Source of the DNA: Erwinia tasmaniensis Et1/99
GTDB taxonomy: Bacteria > Pseudomonadota > Gammaproteobacteria > Enterobacterales > Enterobacteriaceae
Direction of reading: 5' to 3'
Assembly (NCBI RefSeq): GCF_000026185.1
Contig: NC_010694.1
Coordinates: forward strand, 868,001-932,000
DNA length: 64,000 nt
The position numbers and the translations under genes are program-made. The notes beneath the pieces are model-generated. The model was given only the letters and a program-made list of their open reading frames with translations. It ran no database searches and was not told where the DNA came from. Each line of letters starts with the position of its first letter. Position 1 is the stretch's first letter. Below, in pieces: positions 47,217-56,589 of the stretch.

Positions 47217-48644
47217 ATGAGTACAGAAATTAAAACTCAGGTCGTGGTACTTGGGGCAGGTCCTGCAGGCTACTCTGCGGCATTCCGTGCAGCGGATTTA
47301 GGTCTGGAGACCGTAATCGTTGAACGTTACAGCACCCTGGGCGGTGTTTGTCTGAACGTGGGCTGTATCCCTTCTAAAGCCCTGCTGCACGTTGCCAAAG
47401 TGATTGAAGAAGCGAAAGCGCTGGAAGCGCACGGCATTGTCTTCGGCAAACCGCAGACTGACGTTGATAAAATTCGCGGCTGGAAAGAGAAAGTCATCTC
47501 CCAGCTGACCGGCGGTTTGGCCGGGATGGCGAAAGGCCGTAAGGTGAATGTGGTTAACGGTCTCGGTCAATTCACCGGTGCCAACACGCTGGAAGTGACC
47601 GCAGAAGATGGTTCGAAAACCACCATCACTTTCGACAATGCGATTATCGCCGCCGGTTCACGCCCAATCGAGCTGCCGTTTATTCCACATGAAGATCCGC
47701 GCGTTTGGGATTCCACCGATGCGCTGGAGCTGAAAGACGTGCCGGAACGCCTGCTGGTAATGGGCGGCGGTATTATCGGCCTGGAAATGGGCACCGTTTA
47801 TCACGCGCTGGGTTCACAGATCGACGTGGTGGAAATGTTTGATCAGGTGATCCCTGCTGCGGATAAAGACGTGGTGAAAGTGTTCACCAAACGCATTTCC
47901 AAGCAGTTCAACCTGATGCTGGAAACCAAAGTGACCGCCGTTGAAGCGAAAGAAGACGGTATCTATGTCACGATGGAAGGCAAAAAAGCGCCGTCAGAAC
48001 CACAGCGTTACGACGCGGTGCTGGTGGCCATTGGCCGCGTACCCAATGGTAAAGGTCTGGACGCGGGCAAAGCCGGCGTTGAAGTGGACGACCGTGGCTT
48101 TATCCGCGTGGATAAGCAGATGCGCACCAACGTGCCGCACATTTTCGCCATCGGCGATATCGTCGGGCAGCCGATGCTGGCGCACAAAGGCGTGCATGAA
48201 GGCCACGTAGCGGCAGAAGTGATCTCCGGTAAGAAACACTACTTCGATCCGAAAGTGATCCCATCCATTGCCTACACCGAGCCGGAAGTTGCCTGGGTTG
48301 GTCTGACTGAGAAAGAAGCGAAAGAGAAGGGCATCAGCTATGAAACGTCCACCTTCCCGTGGGCCGCTTCAGGCCGCGCTATCGCTTCCGACTGCGCCGA
48401 CGGCATGACCAAACTGATCTTCGACAAAGCCACCCATCGCGTTATCGGTGGTGCCATTGTCGGCACCAACGGCGGCGAGCTGCTGGGTGAAATCGGTCTG
48501 GCTATCGAAATGGGCTGTGATGCGGAAGATATTGCGCTGACCATCCACGCGCACCCGACCCTGCATGAATCGGTTGGCCTGGCGGCGGAAATCTTTGAAG
48601 GCAGCATTACCGACCTGCCGAACCCGAAAGCGAAAAAGAAATAA
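47217..48644 (+). CDS. lpd: Dihydrolipoamide dehydrogenase E3
   Basis: A 475-residue FAD disulfide oxidoreductase that reoxidises lipoyl groups of the pyruvate and 2-oxoglutarate dehydrogenase and glycine cleavage complexes. The FAD motif GAGPAGYSAA is at 13-22; the redox disulfide is Cys45-Cys50 (GGVCLNVGCIPSK); the NAD motif is GGGIIGLEMG; the C-terminal His-Glu pair is in HAHPTLHESV. Start at MSTEIK as in E. coli; an extra ATG precedes it. Own promoter region of about 165 bases after aceF. Confidence 0.98.
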   Translation: MSTEIKTQVVVLGAGPAGYSAAFRAADLGLETVIVERYSTLGGVCLNVGCIPSKALLHVAKVIEEAKALEAHGIVFGKPQTDVDKIRGWKEKVISQLTGGLAGMAKGRKVNVVNGLGQFTGANTLEVTAEDGSKTTITFDNAIIAAGSRPIELPFIPHEDPRVWDSTDALELKDVPERLLVMGGGIIGLEMGTVYHALGSQIDVVEMFDQVIPAADKDVVKVFTKRISKQFNLMLETKVTAVEAKEDGIYVTMEGKKAPSEPQRYDAVLVAIGRVPNGKGLDAGKAGVEVDDRGFIRVDKQMRTNVPHIFAIGDIVGQPMLAHKGVHEGHVAAEVISGKKHYFDPKVIPSIAYTEPEVAWVGLTEKEAKEKGISYETSTFPWAASGRAIASDCADGMTKLIFDKATHRVIGGAIVGTNGGELLGEIGLAIEMGCDAEDIALTIHAHPTLHESVGLAAEIFEGSITDLPNPKAKKK

Positions 48645-48666
48645 GTCGCGATTGGCGTAAAAAAAT

Positions 48667-48690
48667 AACGGCTCCTGCGGGGGCCGTTTT
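48667..48690 (+). terminator. Rho-independent terminator of lpd
   Basis: The arms aacggctcc and ggggccgtt (one G-U pair) with a short loop run into a TTTT tract, 22 bases after the lpd stop codon. Confidence 0.75.
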
Positions 48691-48751
48691 GTATTTCTGC
48701 GGCAAAATAGCGTATCGTTGCCGCCTTTGAATAGCGATGAAAAGGCGCGTT

Positions 48752-49456
48752 GTGTCCGAGAAAGTTGCCCTGATCACCGGTGCCTCCCGCGGTATCGGTC
48801 ACCATCTTGCCCGCCATTTTTATGCGCAGGGCTACCACCTGATTTTAGTCGCGCGTGATGCGCAGCGGCTGGCGGCATTGACCGCCACCTTTGATGGGCA
48901 GCGCGTGCAGGCGCTGGCGCTGGATCTCTGTGATTCTCCGGCGGTGGCACAGCGGCTACGGCTGGCGCTGGCGCGGTATCAGCATCTGAACGTGCTGGTT
49001 AACGCCGCCGGGATTTTCCGCCCGGCTTCAACACAAACCCCGCTGGCTGACTTCAGCGCGCTGCTGGCGACCAACGTCACCGCCATCCACCATCTTTGCC
49101 AGCTGTGTACACCGTGGCTGCTGAAATCCGCAGAGGGCCGCATCTTTAACCTTGCTTCGGTCAGCGGCGTGCAGCCGTACGGCAGCATTGCCAGCTATGC
49201 CGCCAGCAAACACGCGCTGGTGGGCTACGGTCGATCCATCGCCCGCGAGCTGGGCATGCAGGGGATCAAGGTCACCACCCTGTGCCCGGACGTGGTGGAT
49301 ACCGAGATGGCGCAGGGTAGCGGCCTTGAGGCGGATGAGATGTTAACCACCGCCGATATCTGTCGTGCCGTCGATTTTGTCATGTCGCTGTCGCCGGCTG
49401 CGGCGGTCGAACTGCTGACCATCGGGCGTCAGCCGCGCCCGCGTCAACCCGCCTGA
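48752..49456 (+). CDS. SDR-family oxidoreductase
   Basis: A short-chain dehydrogenase of 234 residues from the GTG at 48752 (preceded by aaagg), or 239 from the ATG at 48737. The cofactor motif TGASRGIG, the NAG strand (VLVNAAGI) and the catalytic Ser-Tyr-Lys set ([19 protein letters not shown]) are complete. It resembles 3-ketoacyl reductases of the FabG type but the substrate is unknown. It lies 13 bases before bioM in the same direction and so appears to be co-transcribed with the biotin transporter. Confidence 0.8.
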   Translation: MSEKVALITGASRGIGHHLARHFYAQGYHLILVARDAQRLAALTATFDGQRVQALALDLCDSPAVAQRLRLALARYQHLNVLVNAAGIFRPASTQTPLADFSALLATNVTAIHHLCQLCTPWLLKSAEGRIFNLASVSGVQPYGSIASYAASKHALVGYGRSIARELGMQGIKVTTLCPDVVDTEMAQGSGLEADEMLTTADICRAVDFVMSLSPAAAVELLTIGRQPRPRQPA

Positions 49457-49469
49457 TTCAGGAGCTTTC

Positions 49470-50144
49470 ATGCTGGAACTACAGGGAGTATCGCACGCGT
49501 TCGGTGAGCGCCAGGTACTCAATAACATCGATATACAACTGACTGAAAAGCGTATCGGCATCGTCGGCAGCAACGGCTGCGGCAAAAGCACCTTCGCCAG
49601 GCTGCTGAACGGCCTGCTGCTGCCGAAGCAGGGCGAGGTGCTGGTCGATGGCCTGAGTACCCGCCAGCATGGCAAGGCGGTGCGGCGTAAAGTGGGCTTC
49701 GTATTTCAGAACCCGGATAACCAGATTGTGTTTCCGCTGGTGGAGGAAGATCTGGCCTTCGGCATGAAAAATCTCGGGCTGTCGAAAGCGACCATCCGCG
49801 AGCGCACCGACGCCGCGCTGGCGCGTTACGATATGCAGGATCTGCGCCAGCACCCGGCACATCTGTTAAGCGGTGGACAAAAGCAGCTGCTGGCCATTTC
49901 GGGGGTGCTGGTGATGGAGCCGCAGTATATCGTGTTTGACGAACCGACCACGCTGCTCGATCTGCGCAACAAGCGCCGCATTGCCGAAGCCATTACCGGA
50001 CTGGATCAAACCGCCATTGTGGTATCGCACGATCTGGACTTCTTACAGGATTTTGACCGCGTGCTGGTATTCGACGGCGGGCAGGTGGTGGTGGATGATA
50101 TTCCCGCCGTGGCGCTGAATGCCTATATCAGGATGATGTCATGA
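49470..50144 (+). CDS. bioM: ECF transporter ATPase BioM
   Basis: A 224-residue ABC ATPase. Walker A is GSNGCGKST, the Q-loop is [20 protein letters not shown] (typical of ECF-type ATPases), the signature is LSGGQKQ, and Walker B is [16 protein letters not shown]. The smaller size and the QNPDNQ motif fit BioM/CbiO. It overlaps the EcfT gene bioN by 4 bases, and bioY, the biotin-binding S component, follows. Together they form an energised biotin importer. Confidence 0.92.
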   Translation: MLELQGVSHAFGERQVLNNIDIQLTEKRIGIVGSNGCGKSTFARLLNGLLLPKQGEVLVDGLSTRQHGKAVRRKVGFVFQNPDNQIVFPLVEEDLAFGMKNLGLSKATIRERTDAALARYDMQDLRQHPAHLLSGGQKQLLAISGVLVMEPQYIVFDEPTTLLDLRNKRRIAEAITGLDQTAIVVSHDLDFLQDFDRVLVFDGGQVVVDDIPAVALNAYIRMMS

Positions 50145-50785
50145 CGGTAAGTGATTACCAGCCCGGCGATTCCGCCATCCACCGTCTGCCGCCAGGGATC
50201 AAGATCCTGGCGCTGGCGGCGCTGGGCACGCTGCTGTTTATCTTTCCCCGGCTGGAGTTTGCCGTTGCCGCGCTGTTTGCCATCGTGGTGCTTTATCCGC
50301 TGGCGCATATTCCCGTGCGTACCCTGCTGTTGCAACTCAAGCCGCTGCTGTGGCTGTTGCTGCTGCTGTTTGCCGTGCAGTGGTGGATGGTGAGCTGGCA
50401 GTCCGGCCTGCTGGTGATAGTGCGCCTGGCGGCGTTAATGCTGATGGCGGCGCTGGTGACGCTCACCACCCGCACCAGCGCGATGATCGAGGCGCTGGAA
50501 AAAGGGCTGTTCTGGCTGCGCTATATGCGCATCAATCCGGCAAAAATCAGCCTGGCGCTGGCGCTGGCATTGCGCTTTATCCCGGTGCTGGCGGCCATCA
50601 CGCTTGAAGTGCGCGAAGCGCAAAAAGCGCGCGGGCTGGATAACAGCATGATTGCCGTGGCCGTGCCGGTGATGGTACGGACTCTGAAAATGGCCGATGA
50701 TATCGCCGCTGCGCTGGAGGCCCGCGCTTACGACCCGCAGTTATCCAGCCCGCGGAAAAACGGAGAGAAGATCCATGTCGACTAA
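50141..50785 (+). CDS. bioN: ECF transporter transmembrane protein BioN (EcfT)
   Basis: A 214-residue membrane protein with four to five hydrophobic spans and the coupling-helix motifs of EcfT proteins: an Ala-Arg-Gly-like KARGLD ([14 protein letters not shown]) and a second EARAYDPQ. It couples BioM ATP hydrolysis to BioY. It overlaps bioM (4 bases) and bioY (11 bases). Confidence 0.92.
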   Translation: MTVSDYQPGDSAIHRLPPGIKILALAALGTLLFIFPRLEFAVAALFAIVVLYPLAHIPVRTLLLQLKPLLWLLLLLFAVQWWMVSWQSGLLVIVRLAALMLMAALVTLTTRTSAMIEALEKGLFWLRYMRINPAKISLALALALRFIPVLAAITLEVREAQKARGLDNSMIAVAVPVMVRTLKMADDIAAALEARAYDPQLSSPRKNGEKIHVD

Positions 50786-51314
50786 AGATATTGTGTACAT
50801 TGCGCTGTTTGCCGCCATGACGGCGGCGCTGGGCCTGTTTCCGGCATTTAACCTGCCGGTCATTGGCGTGCCGATCACCGCCCAGTCAATGGGCTGCATG
50901 TTTGCCGGAGCGATTGCCGGGGCGAAACGCGGCGCGCTGGCGATGGTGCTGTTTGACCTGCTGGTGGCCATGGGGCTGCCGCTGCTGGCCGGAGGGCGCG
51001 GCGGGTTTGGCATCTTTATCGGTCCCAGCGGCGGGTTTATCCTTGCCTGGCCGCTGGCGGCGCTGCTGATCGGCTGGCTCTATCGCCGCAGCCTGCGCTC
51101 CCTGACGTGGGTGAAAGAGCTGCCGATCGTGGCGCTGGGCGGGTTGGGGCTGATCTACTCGATGGGCATCCCGTGGATTGCCGCCGTGGCGGGCATCTCC
51201 CTGAAGCAGGCGGGCGTTGCATCGCTGGGCTTTTTGCCGGGCGATCTGGTGAAAGTGGTGCTGGTGGTGGCCATCGTCCGCACGGTGCGGCGCGCCTGGC
51301 CAACCCTGGAATAA
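50775..51314 (+). CDS. bioY: Biotin ECF transporter S component BioY
   Basis: A 179-residue membrane protein from the ATG at 50775 ([20 protein letters not shown]) with six hydrophobic helices. BioY family blocks: PVIGVPITAQSMGCMFAGAI, LPLLAGGRGGFGIFIGPSGG, and a C-terminal GFLPGDLVKVVL. The start lies inside the end of bioN. With bioM and bioN it forms the complete BioMNY system; E. coli itself uses a different biotin carrier, YigM. Confidence 0.93.
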   Translation: MSTKDIVYIALFAAMTAALGLFPAFNLPVIGVPITAQSMGCMFAGAIAGAKRGALAMVLFDLLVAMGLPLLAGGRGGFGIFIGPSGGFILAWPLAALLIGWLYRRSLRSLTWVKELPIVALGGLGLIYSMGIPWIAAVAGISLKQAGVASLGFLPGDLVKVVLVVAIVRTVRRAWPTLE

Positions 51315-51322
51315 CGCCGATG

Positions 51323-51351
51323 GGGCGGAGCGGTTTTTTTCCGCTCCGCCC
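51323..51351. terminator. Bidirectional hairpin terminator after bioY
   Basis: The arms gggcggagcgg and ccgctccgccc (11 bp, perfect) enclose a loop of seven T residues between the convergent bioY and MDR oxidoreductase genes. The T-run is in the loop, so strength on either strand rests on the stem alone. Confidence 0.7.
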
Positions 51352-51355
51352 GTGC

Positions 51356-52342
51356 CTACAGCCGCAGTAAGATCTTGCCTTTCAGCTCACCGGACCTCAC
51401 CGCCGCTACCGCCTTATCTATCTCCGCCAGCGCATACTCGGCGACAATCTCGGTGGCAATCACTCCGTCACGGATCAGCGCCATCACCTCGTCGATTTTG
51501 CCCTGCACCAGCGCCTTGTCGTGGTGATGTACCCACATGCGCAGATGGAAATGGGAAAAACGGATATCGGGGCGGCTGCGCCAGAAGGCGGGCGGGATCG
51601 GCTGGCCGGATAACAGGCCATAGTGGATAAACTGCCCGCCGGGGGTCAGCGCCTGAGCCAGCGTCAGTGACTCTTCACCGCCGATACAGTCGAAGATCGC
51701 CGCCACGCCGCCGCTGCGTTGTAACGCGGCCAGCGCCTGAGGGTAGTCCGGCGCGCTGCTGTCCAGCAGCTGCCGGGTGGCGTAACCGCTAAACAGACTG
51801 AGGTTTTCCGCCTTACGCACGATGGCAATCGGCTCCAGCCCCCTATGGTTGGCGATGCGGATCAGCATTTTGCCGATAGCCGAATTGGCCGCATTGATCA
51901 TAATGCGCATGCCGGGGGTGAAGTTCAGCTCTTCAGTGAGCATCAGCAGCGCGGTCATCGGATTGACGTAGCCGGTGGCCGCCTGACGATCGCTGACGAA
52001 ATCAGGCAGGGTAAAGCACCACTGTGCCTCGCTGTCTTTGTAGTTTTGCCAGGCCCCCATGCTGCCCACCGGCAGCACGCGCTGGCCGACTGCCAGCGCC
52101 GGGTCGTTGCTTTGGCAGATGCTGCCCACGCCTTCAAAGCCGGGGACAAACGGCAGGGCGATACGCGAGCGGTAGGCACCGGAAATCGTGATCAAATCTG
52201 AAGGGTTAATGGTGGCAAACGACATGTTTACCCGCACCTGCCCGGCGGCAAGTTCAGGCAGTTCGGCCTGTTCAAGCCGCAGGATATCCTCGATATTACC
52301 GAACTCACGGACCATCGCTCTGGTGAATAAACTGGCTTTCAT
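51356..52342 (-). CDS. Zinc-independent MDR oxidoreductase (enoyl reductase/quinone reductase-like)
   Basis: A 328-residue medium-chain dehydrogenase. The N-terminal catalytic domain has ATINPSDLITISGAYRSRIA and PFVPGFEGVG; the cofactor domain has the MIMINAANSAIGKMLIRIAN turn, where the typical AxxGxxG motif appears as AANSAIGKML, pointing to NADPH binding as in mitochondrial-type 2-enoyl reductases. The zinc-binding cysteines of alcohol dehydrogenases are absent. It is divergent from the thioesterase-ligase-thiolase genes; an enoyl-thioester reductase role there is plausible but inferred. Confidence 0.8.
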   Translation of the reverse strand: MKASLFTRAMVREFGNIEDILRLEQAELPELAAGQVRVNMSFATINPSDLITISGAYRSRIALPFVPGFEGVGSICQSNDPALAVGQRVLPVGSMGAWQNYKDSEAQWCFTLPDFVSDRQAATGYVNPMTALLMLTEELNFTPGMRIMINAANSAIGKMLIRIANHRGLEPIAIVRKAENLSLFSGYATRQLLDSSAPDYPQALAALQRSGGVAAIFDCIGGEESLTLAQALTPGGQFIHYGLLSGQPIPPAFWRSRPDIRFSHFHLRMWVHHHDKALVQGKIDEVMALIRDGVIATEIVAEYALAEIDKAVAAVRSGELKGKILLRL

Positions 52343-52388
52343 GGTATCTTTTCTTCAGTGTCGTTCAGTTTACGGGTGAGTGTTTTTT

Positions 52389-52823
52389 ATGCAGAAATAT
52401 CACGACGACACCTTTCGTGTCTCAATGCGCGATATTGATATGAATGGTCATGTGCATAATTCGGTCTATTTAGATTACTTTGAAGACGCGGTGGTTAACG
52501 CCTTTCGCCGCCACCATCTGCTGCCGTTATTCCGCCCGCAGAGCGCTGGCGTAGCCTATCATGTGAAAAAATGTGAGGCAACGTTCCTCCATCCGCTGAC
52601 GGTGGATGACGAAGTGATGCCACGGGTCGCGCTCGAAAAGCTGGGTAACAGCAGTGTAATTTTCGCCATCCAGCTGCGGCTGGCGGATAACGGCACGCCC
52701 TGTGCCGAAGGGAAATTAATCTGGGTATGCGTGGATCCACGAGATAATAAACCCTGCCCGATCCCGCAAGAAACCCGCGCCGCGTTGCGCCAGCACCTGC
52801 CGTTTAATCAGGCCAGCGCCTGA
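52389..52823 (+). CDS. Hotdog-fold acyl-CoA thioesterase (4HBT family)
   Basis: A 144-residue thioesterase from the ATG at 52389. The signature DIDMNGHVHNSVYLDYFEDA contains the conserved acidic residue and the HxHN-Y/F turn of 4-hydroxybenzoyl-CoA thioesterase and YbgC-type enzymes. It overlaps the ligase gene by one base, and together with ligase and thiolase forms one operon. The acyl chain it releases is unknown. Confidence 0.85.
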   Translation: MQKYHDDTFRVSMRDIDMNGHVHNSVYLDYFEDAVVNAFRRHHLLPLFRPQSAGVAYHVKKCEATFLHPLTVDDEVMPRVALEKLGNSSVIFAIQLRLADNGTPCAEGKLIWVCVDPRDNKPCPIPQETRAALRQHLPFNQASA

Positions 52824-54322
52824 TGCCGGTACAGGATCGCGTTCAGCTTCACGCAGCACGCCGGCCGCATGCCGACGCGCTGAATATCGATAGAGAGAGG
52901 CTGAGTTGGCTACAGCTGTGGCAAGGCTCAAACGCGCTGTATCAGCATCTTTGCCGGCTGTCGTTAGCCACCGGCGTGGTGGCAATCGCCAGCGCCAATG
53001 ATATTACCTTTCCCGTTGCCTGGCTGGCGGCCACCGCCCAGCCGTTGACGGCGGCGGTTATCGATCCGCTGACGCCGGAAGAGAATCTGCACGACATCCT
53101 TCATCGGCTGAAGCCGGATCTGCTGCTGCTTAAGCGGCAGGATCATCGGCTGATCGCGCTGGCCGAGCGGCTGGCTATCCGCTGGCTGGCGCTGGATGGC
53201 TGGCAGCATGCGCAGCCGGCCGCTGACGATAGCGCTTTCTGCGCGGATATGCAGGCGGCAACGCCGTTTCTCATCGGCTTTACCTCCGGTACCACCAGCC
53301 TGCCAAAGGCGTTTATCCGCTCGCGTCGATCCTGGCGTTGCAGCTTTGAAAACGGTATGGCGATCTTCCGGCTGGCGGAGGCCCCGTCAACGCTGTACCC
53401 CGGCCCGTTGTCGCACGGTATCGGGCTTTACTGCCTGAATGAAACCCTGTACGCGGGCGGCTGTTTTTACAGCATGGCGCGCTGGCAGCCGCAGGCGGTG
53501 CTGATGTTACTGGCGCAGCAGCGGATTGAACGGCTGGTGGTGGTGCCGACGATGATCGCCGGGCTGGCCGCCGCCGCGCAGTCAGATTATGCCAGCCTGC
53601 GTGGCCTGATCAGCGCCGGGGCCAAGCTGGAACTGAATCATTATCACCTTGCCAGGGCGCTGTTTCCGCAGGCGGTAATACAGGAGTATTACGGTGCCTC
53701 CGAGCTGGGCTTTGTTGCCGTTTCCACCGTCGATGATGACAATATCCGCGCCTCGCTGAAAAGCGTTGGGCCGGCTTTTCCCGCCACGGAAATCACCATC
53801 CGCAATGACGACGGTGAATTATTGCCTGCCGGGCAGCCGGGCACTATCTGGCTAAACAGCGAACAGGTTATCGACGGCTATTTATGGGGCGACGACGGTA
53901 GCGCCTTCGAAAAGCAGCCCTGGGGAGCCACGGTGGGCGATATCGGTTATCTCGATGTGCAGCAGCGCCTGCATATGATCGGCCGTCGGGGAAATATGAT
54001 CCTCAGCGGCGGCAACAATATCTATCTCTCTGAAGTTGAGTCGGTGATCAAAAGCCTGCCCGGCGTCACTGAAGCGGCGGTGATTGCCGTCGACGATGCT
54101 TATCTGGGGAAAAAGATGGTGGCGGTGATTGAAGCGGCTGACGACATTATCGGGCAGCTGCCGCAGCAAAGTCGCCTGTTGCTGGCAAAATATAAGCGGC
54201 CGCGTCACTACTATCAGATCAAACGCTGGCCGCTCACGGCGAGCGGAAAAATCAAACGCGCCGAGTTGGAACGGAGGATCGAAGATGGCAGCTGCACAGA
54301 GCTTACTGAACTATCAGCCTGA
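52823..54322 (+). CDS. AMP-forming acyl-CoA ligase
   Basis: A 499-residue adenylate-forming enzyme. The P-loop is IGFTSGTTSLPKAFIRSRRS, A5 is IQEYYGASELGFVAVS, the A7 Asp is in VGDIGYLD and the hinge block is GRRGNMILSGGNNIYLSEVE; the A10 lysine is in PLTASGKIKRAEL. It should activate a carboxylic acid as acyl-AMP and then CoA thioester. There is no carrier domain attached, so free CoA is the likely acceptor. It overlaps the thiolase start by 38 bases. Substrate unknown. Confidence 0.87.
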   Translation: MPVQDRVQLHAARRPHADALNIDRERLSWLQLWQGSNALYQHLCRLSLATGVVAIASANDITFPVAWLAATAQPLTAAVIDPLTPEENLHDILHRLKPDLLLLKRQDHRLIALAERLAIRWLALDGWQHAQPAADDSAFCADMQAATPFLIGFTSGTTSLPKAFIRSRRSWRCSFENGMAIFRLAEAPSTLYPGPLSHGIGLYCLNETLYAGGCFYSMARWQPQAVLMLLAQQRIERLVVVPTMIAGLAAAAQSDYASLRGLISAGAKLELNHYHLARALFPQAVIQEYYGASELGFVAVSTVDDDNIRASLKSVGPAFPATEITIRNDDGELLPAGQPGTIWLNSEQVIDGYLWGDDGSAFEKQPWGATVGDIGYLDVQQRLHMIGRRGNMILSGGNNIYLSEVESVIKSLPGVTEAAVIAVDDAYLGKKMVAVIEAADDIIGQLPQQSRLLLAKYKRPRHYYQIKRWPLTASGKIKRAELERRIEDGSCTELTELSA

Positions 54323-55490
54323 AGATGACCGGCAGCCGGTGATCGTGGTTGCCTGCCGCACCCCCATCGGCAGGGCTTATGGCTCTCTGGCCAGCGTGTC
54401 GCCGGAGGCGCTGCTGGCTCCGCTATTTGACAGGCTGATCGCGGCGTTGCCCGGCGGCTTTACCGCGATTGATGAGGTGATCATCGGCAACGCCACCGGC
54501 GGCGGCGGCAATATTGCGCGGCTGGCGGCGCTGGCGGCGGGCGTGCCGCTGACAGTCCCCGCCGTGACGGTCGATCGCCAGTGCGGCTCCGGGCTGGAGG
54601 CGGTAATCAACGCCTGTCGGCTGGTGCAGGCCAGGGCGGGCGAATGCTATCTGGCCGGGGGCGTAGAGAGCGTCAGTAACGCGCCCTGGCGGGTGGAGAA
54701 GCCCACCACGCTAAAGCAGATGCCGCGCTTTTACCCGCGCGCACGGTTTTCGCCGGATGAGATCGGCGACCCGGAAATGGGCATCGCCGCCGAAAACGTG
54801 GCGCGCCAGTGCGGTATCAGCCGGGAACGCCAGGACAGCTTTGCGCTGCGCAGCCATCAGCGCGCGCTGGCCGCCGCGCAGCAGGGCGCATTCCTTGAGG
54901 AGATCGTCGCGCTCGACGTTAACCATCAGCGGGTTGAAAACGACGAGTGCCCGCGACCGGACACCTCGCTGGCGCGGCTGGCGGCGTTACCGCCGGTATT
55001 TGCCGCCGACGGCTCGGTGACGGCGGGTAACTGTTGCCCGCTCAATGACGGGGCTGCGCTGCTGCTGGTGATGAGCCGACGCAGGGCGCGGGAGTGCGGC
55101 TTTACCCAGGGACTGCTGTTTGCCGATGCCTGTAGCGCGGGCGTGGACCCGAATTTACTCGGCCTCGGCCCGGTTCCGGCCACGCAAAAACTGCTGCGGC
55201 GTCAGCCGGGCCTGACGCTGGACAGGGTTGAGGCGATTGAATTCAATGAAGCCTTTGCCGCCCAGGTGCTGGCATCGGTTGATGCACTGGGCATTGATGA
55301 ACACAGGATCAACCCGCAGGGGGGGGCTATCGCTCTCGGTCATCCCTACGGCGCATCCGGGGCGATCATGGTGACCCGGCTGTTCAGCCAGCTGGTTAGC
55401 CAGCGGCAGAGCGAAGGCTACGGGCTGGCGATGCTGGGGATCGCCGGTGGGCTGGGGCTGAGCGCATTGTTTAAGGGCATGCGGCTGTGA
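54285..55490 (+). CDS. Thiolase-family protein lacking the second catalytic cysteine
   Basis: A 401-residue thiolase from the ATG at 54285 (MAAAQSLLNYQ). The nucleophile Cys100 sits in VDRQCGSGLEAV, the NEAF block in FNEAFAAQVLASV and the His in GHPYGASGA. The C-terminal active-site block, normally CxGGGxG, reads LGIAGGLG: the second cysteine, which acts as the acid/base in condensation and cleavage, is Gly385. The enzyme may therefore be only an acyltransferase or may use another base. It belongs to the thioesterase-ligase-thiolase operon and converges with the crotonase gene. Confidence 0.85.
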   Translation: MAAAQSLLNYQPEDDRQPVIVVACRTPIGRAYGSLASVSPEALLAPLFDRLIAALPGGFTAIDEVIIGNATGGGGNIARLAALAAGVPLTVPAVTVDRQCGSGLEAVINACRLVQARAGECYLAGGVESVSNAPWRVEKPTTLKQMPRFYPRARFSPDEIGDPEMGIAAENVARQCGISRERQDSFALRSHQRALAAAQQGAFLEEIVALDVNHQRVENDECPRPDTSLARLAALPPVFAADGSVTAGNCCPLNDGAALLLVMSRRRARECGFTQGLLFADACSAGVDPNLLGLGPVPATQKLLRRQPGLTLDRVEAIEFNEAFAAQVLASVDALGIDEHRINPQGGAIALGHPYGASGAIMVTRLFSQLVSQRQSEGYGLAMLGIAGGLGLSALFKGMRL

Positions 55491-55491
55491 G

Positions 55492-56274
55492 TCAGCGCCC
55501 CTGCCAGCGTGGGGCGCGCCGTGCGGCAAACGCACGCAGGCTTTCCTGGTAATCCTCGCTGCGCTGTAACTGCTGCAATTCCCTGTCGCCCTGCTGACTG
55601 TCATCGGCCGCCAGCGCCTGGTTCAGCAGCGCGTTGCAGGCCTGTACCGCCAGCGGTGCGGCCTGGTTAAGGCGTTCAGCCAGCGCCAGCGCAGTGTCTG
55701 CCAGCCGTTCCGCATTCACCACCTGGTTAAACAAACCCAGTGCCAGCGCGCGCTGGGCCTCCATCGTCTCACCGGTCAGCAGCAGCTCACGGGCAATATT
55801 CGGCGGCAGACGCGCCGCCAGCTGGCTGATGGCCCCGCCCAGCGGCAGCAGCCCGTGCTGTACTTCCGGCAGGGCAATACGGGAGTCCTCACTGGCGACG
55901 ATAAAATCGCACGCCAGCGCCATCTCCAGCCCGCCGCCAATAGCATGACCGTTCAGCGCCGCGATCCAGATTTTGCGCCGTGGCAGATGCTGGAGCGGAT
56001 GATAGCCGCCGCGTGAGTTACGCAGCCCCTCACCGCCGTGGGTGAATGCCTCATGCAGATCCGCACCGCTGCAAAACGCCTCGCCGGAACCAGTCAGGAT
56101 CACCGTACGCACCGCCGACTGCCGCTCGCACCAGTTTAGCCACTGCTCCAGCTCGCTGACCATCTGCGCATTATAGGCATTGCGACGGGCAGGGCGGTTC
56201 AGCGTCAGGCGCACCACATGTTCAGCCGGGCGATCGCACAGCACCAGCGGGGTTATCGGGTTATCAGCATTCAT
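55492..56274 (-). CDS. Enoyl-CoA hydratase/isomerase (crotonase) family protein
   Basis: A 260-residue crotonase from the ATG at 56274 (MNADNPITPLV). The oxyanion-hole strands are GEAFCSGADLHEAF and GHAIGGGLEMALACD; both glutamates of hydratases are retained, in GGLEM and in LPEVQHGLLP. It may hydrate an enoyl-CoA in the same route as the adjacent convergent thiolase. The ORF is open to 56349, but the upstream part looks non-coding. Confidence 0.85.
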   Translation of the reverse strand: MNADNPITPLVLCDRPAEHVVRLTLNRPARRNAYNAQMVSELEQWLNWCERQSAVRTVILTGSGEAFCSGADLHEAFTHGGEGLRNSRGGYHPLQHLPRRKIWIAALNGHAIGGGLEMALACDFIVASEDSRIALPEVQHGLLPLGGAISQLAARLPPNIARELLLTGETMEAQRALALGLFNQVVNAERLADTALALAERLNQAAPLAVQACNALLNQALAADDSQQGDRELQQLQRSEDYQESLRAFAARRAPRWQGR

Positions 56275-56514
56275 GACGGCTTCCGCTAAGGATGGGTAGA
56301 GAGTGTGAGAGTGTATCATGCCGCTGTTTGTAACTTGGAAAGCGCCCACGAATCAAGGCAGGGAGCGACTAGCTCCCTGCTTTGTTCAGGTTTTTTCAGC
56401 CCTCACGCCGCCTTTCCTGGCGAGGTTATCCTGGTAATCAGCGCCGTTTATTCTACTTATTTGGCATAGTCTGAAGTATGGTCTAACCTCGTTTTGCCTG
56501 GCAAAATGATACGC

Positions 56515-56589
56515 TGTTTAACCGCTTAAAAAGTTGGTAGAATTTTAAGGTGGTAAAAAATGGTTAAATATCAGATTAATAGTTCTAGA
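56515..56589 (+). promoter_or_regulatory. Putative CRISPR leader
   Basis: An A+T-rich block directly before the repeat, with elements ttggtag, ttaaggtgg and taaaaaatgg and ending in tctaga, resembles from memory the leader that precedes type I-E arrays in enterobacteria. Its left limit is approximate. Confidence 0.5.
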
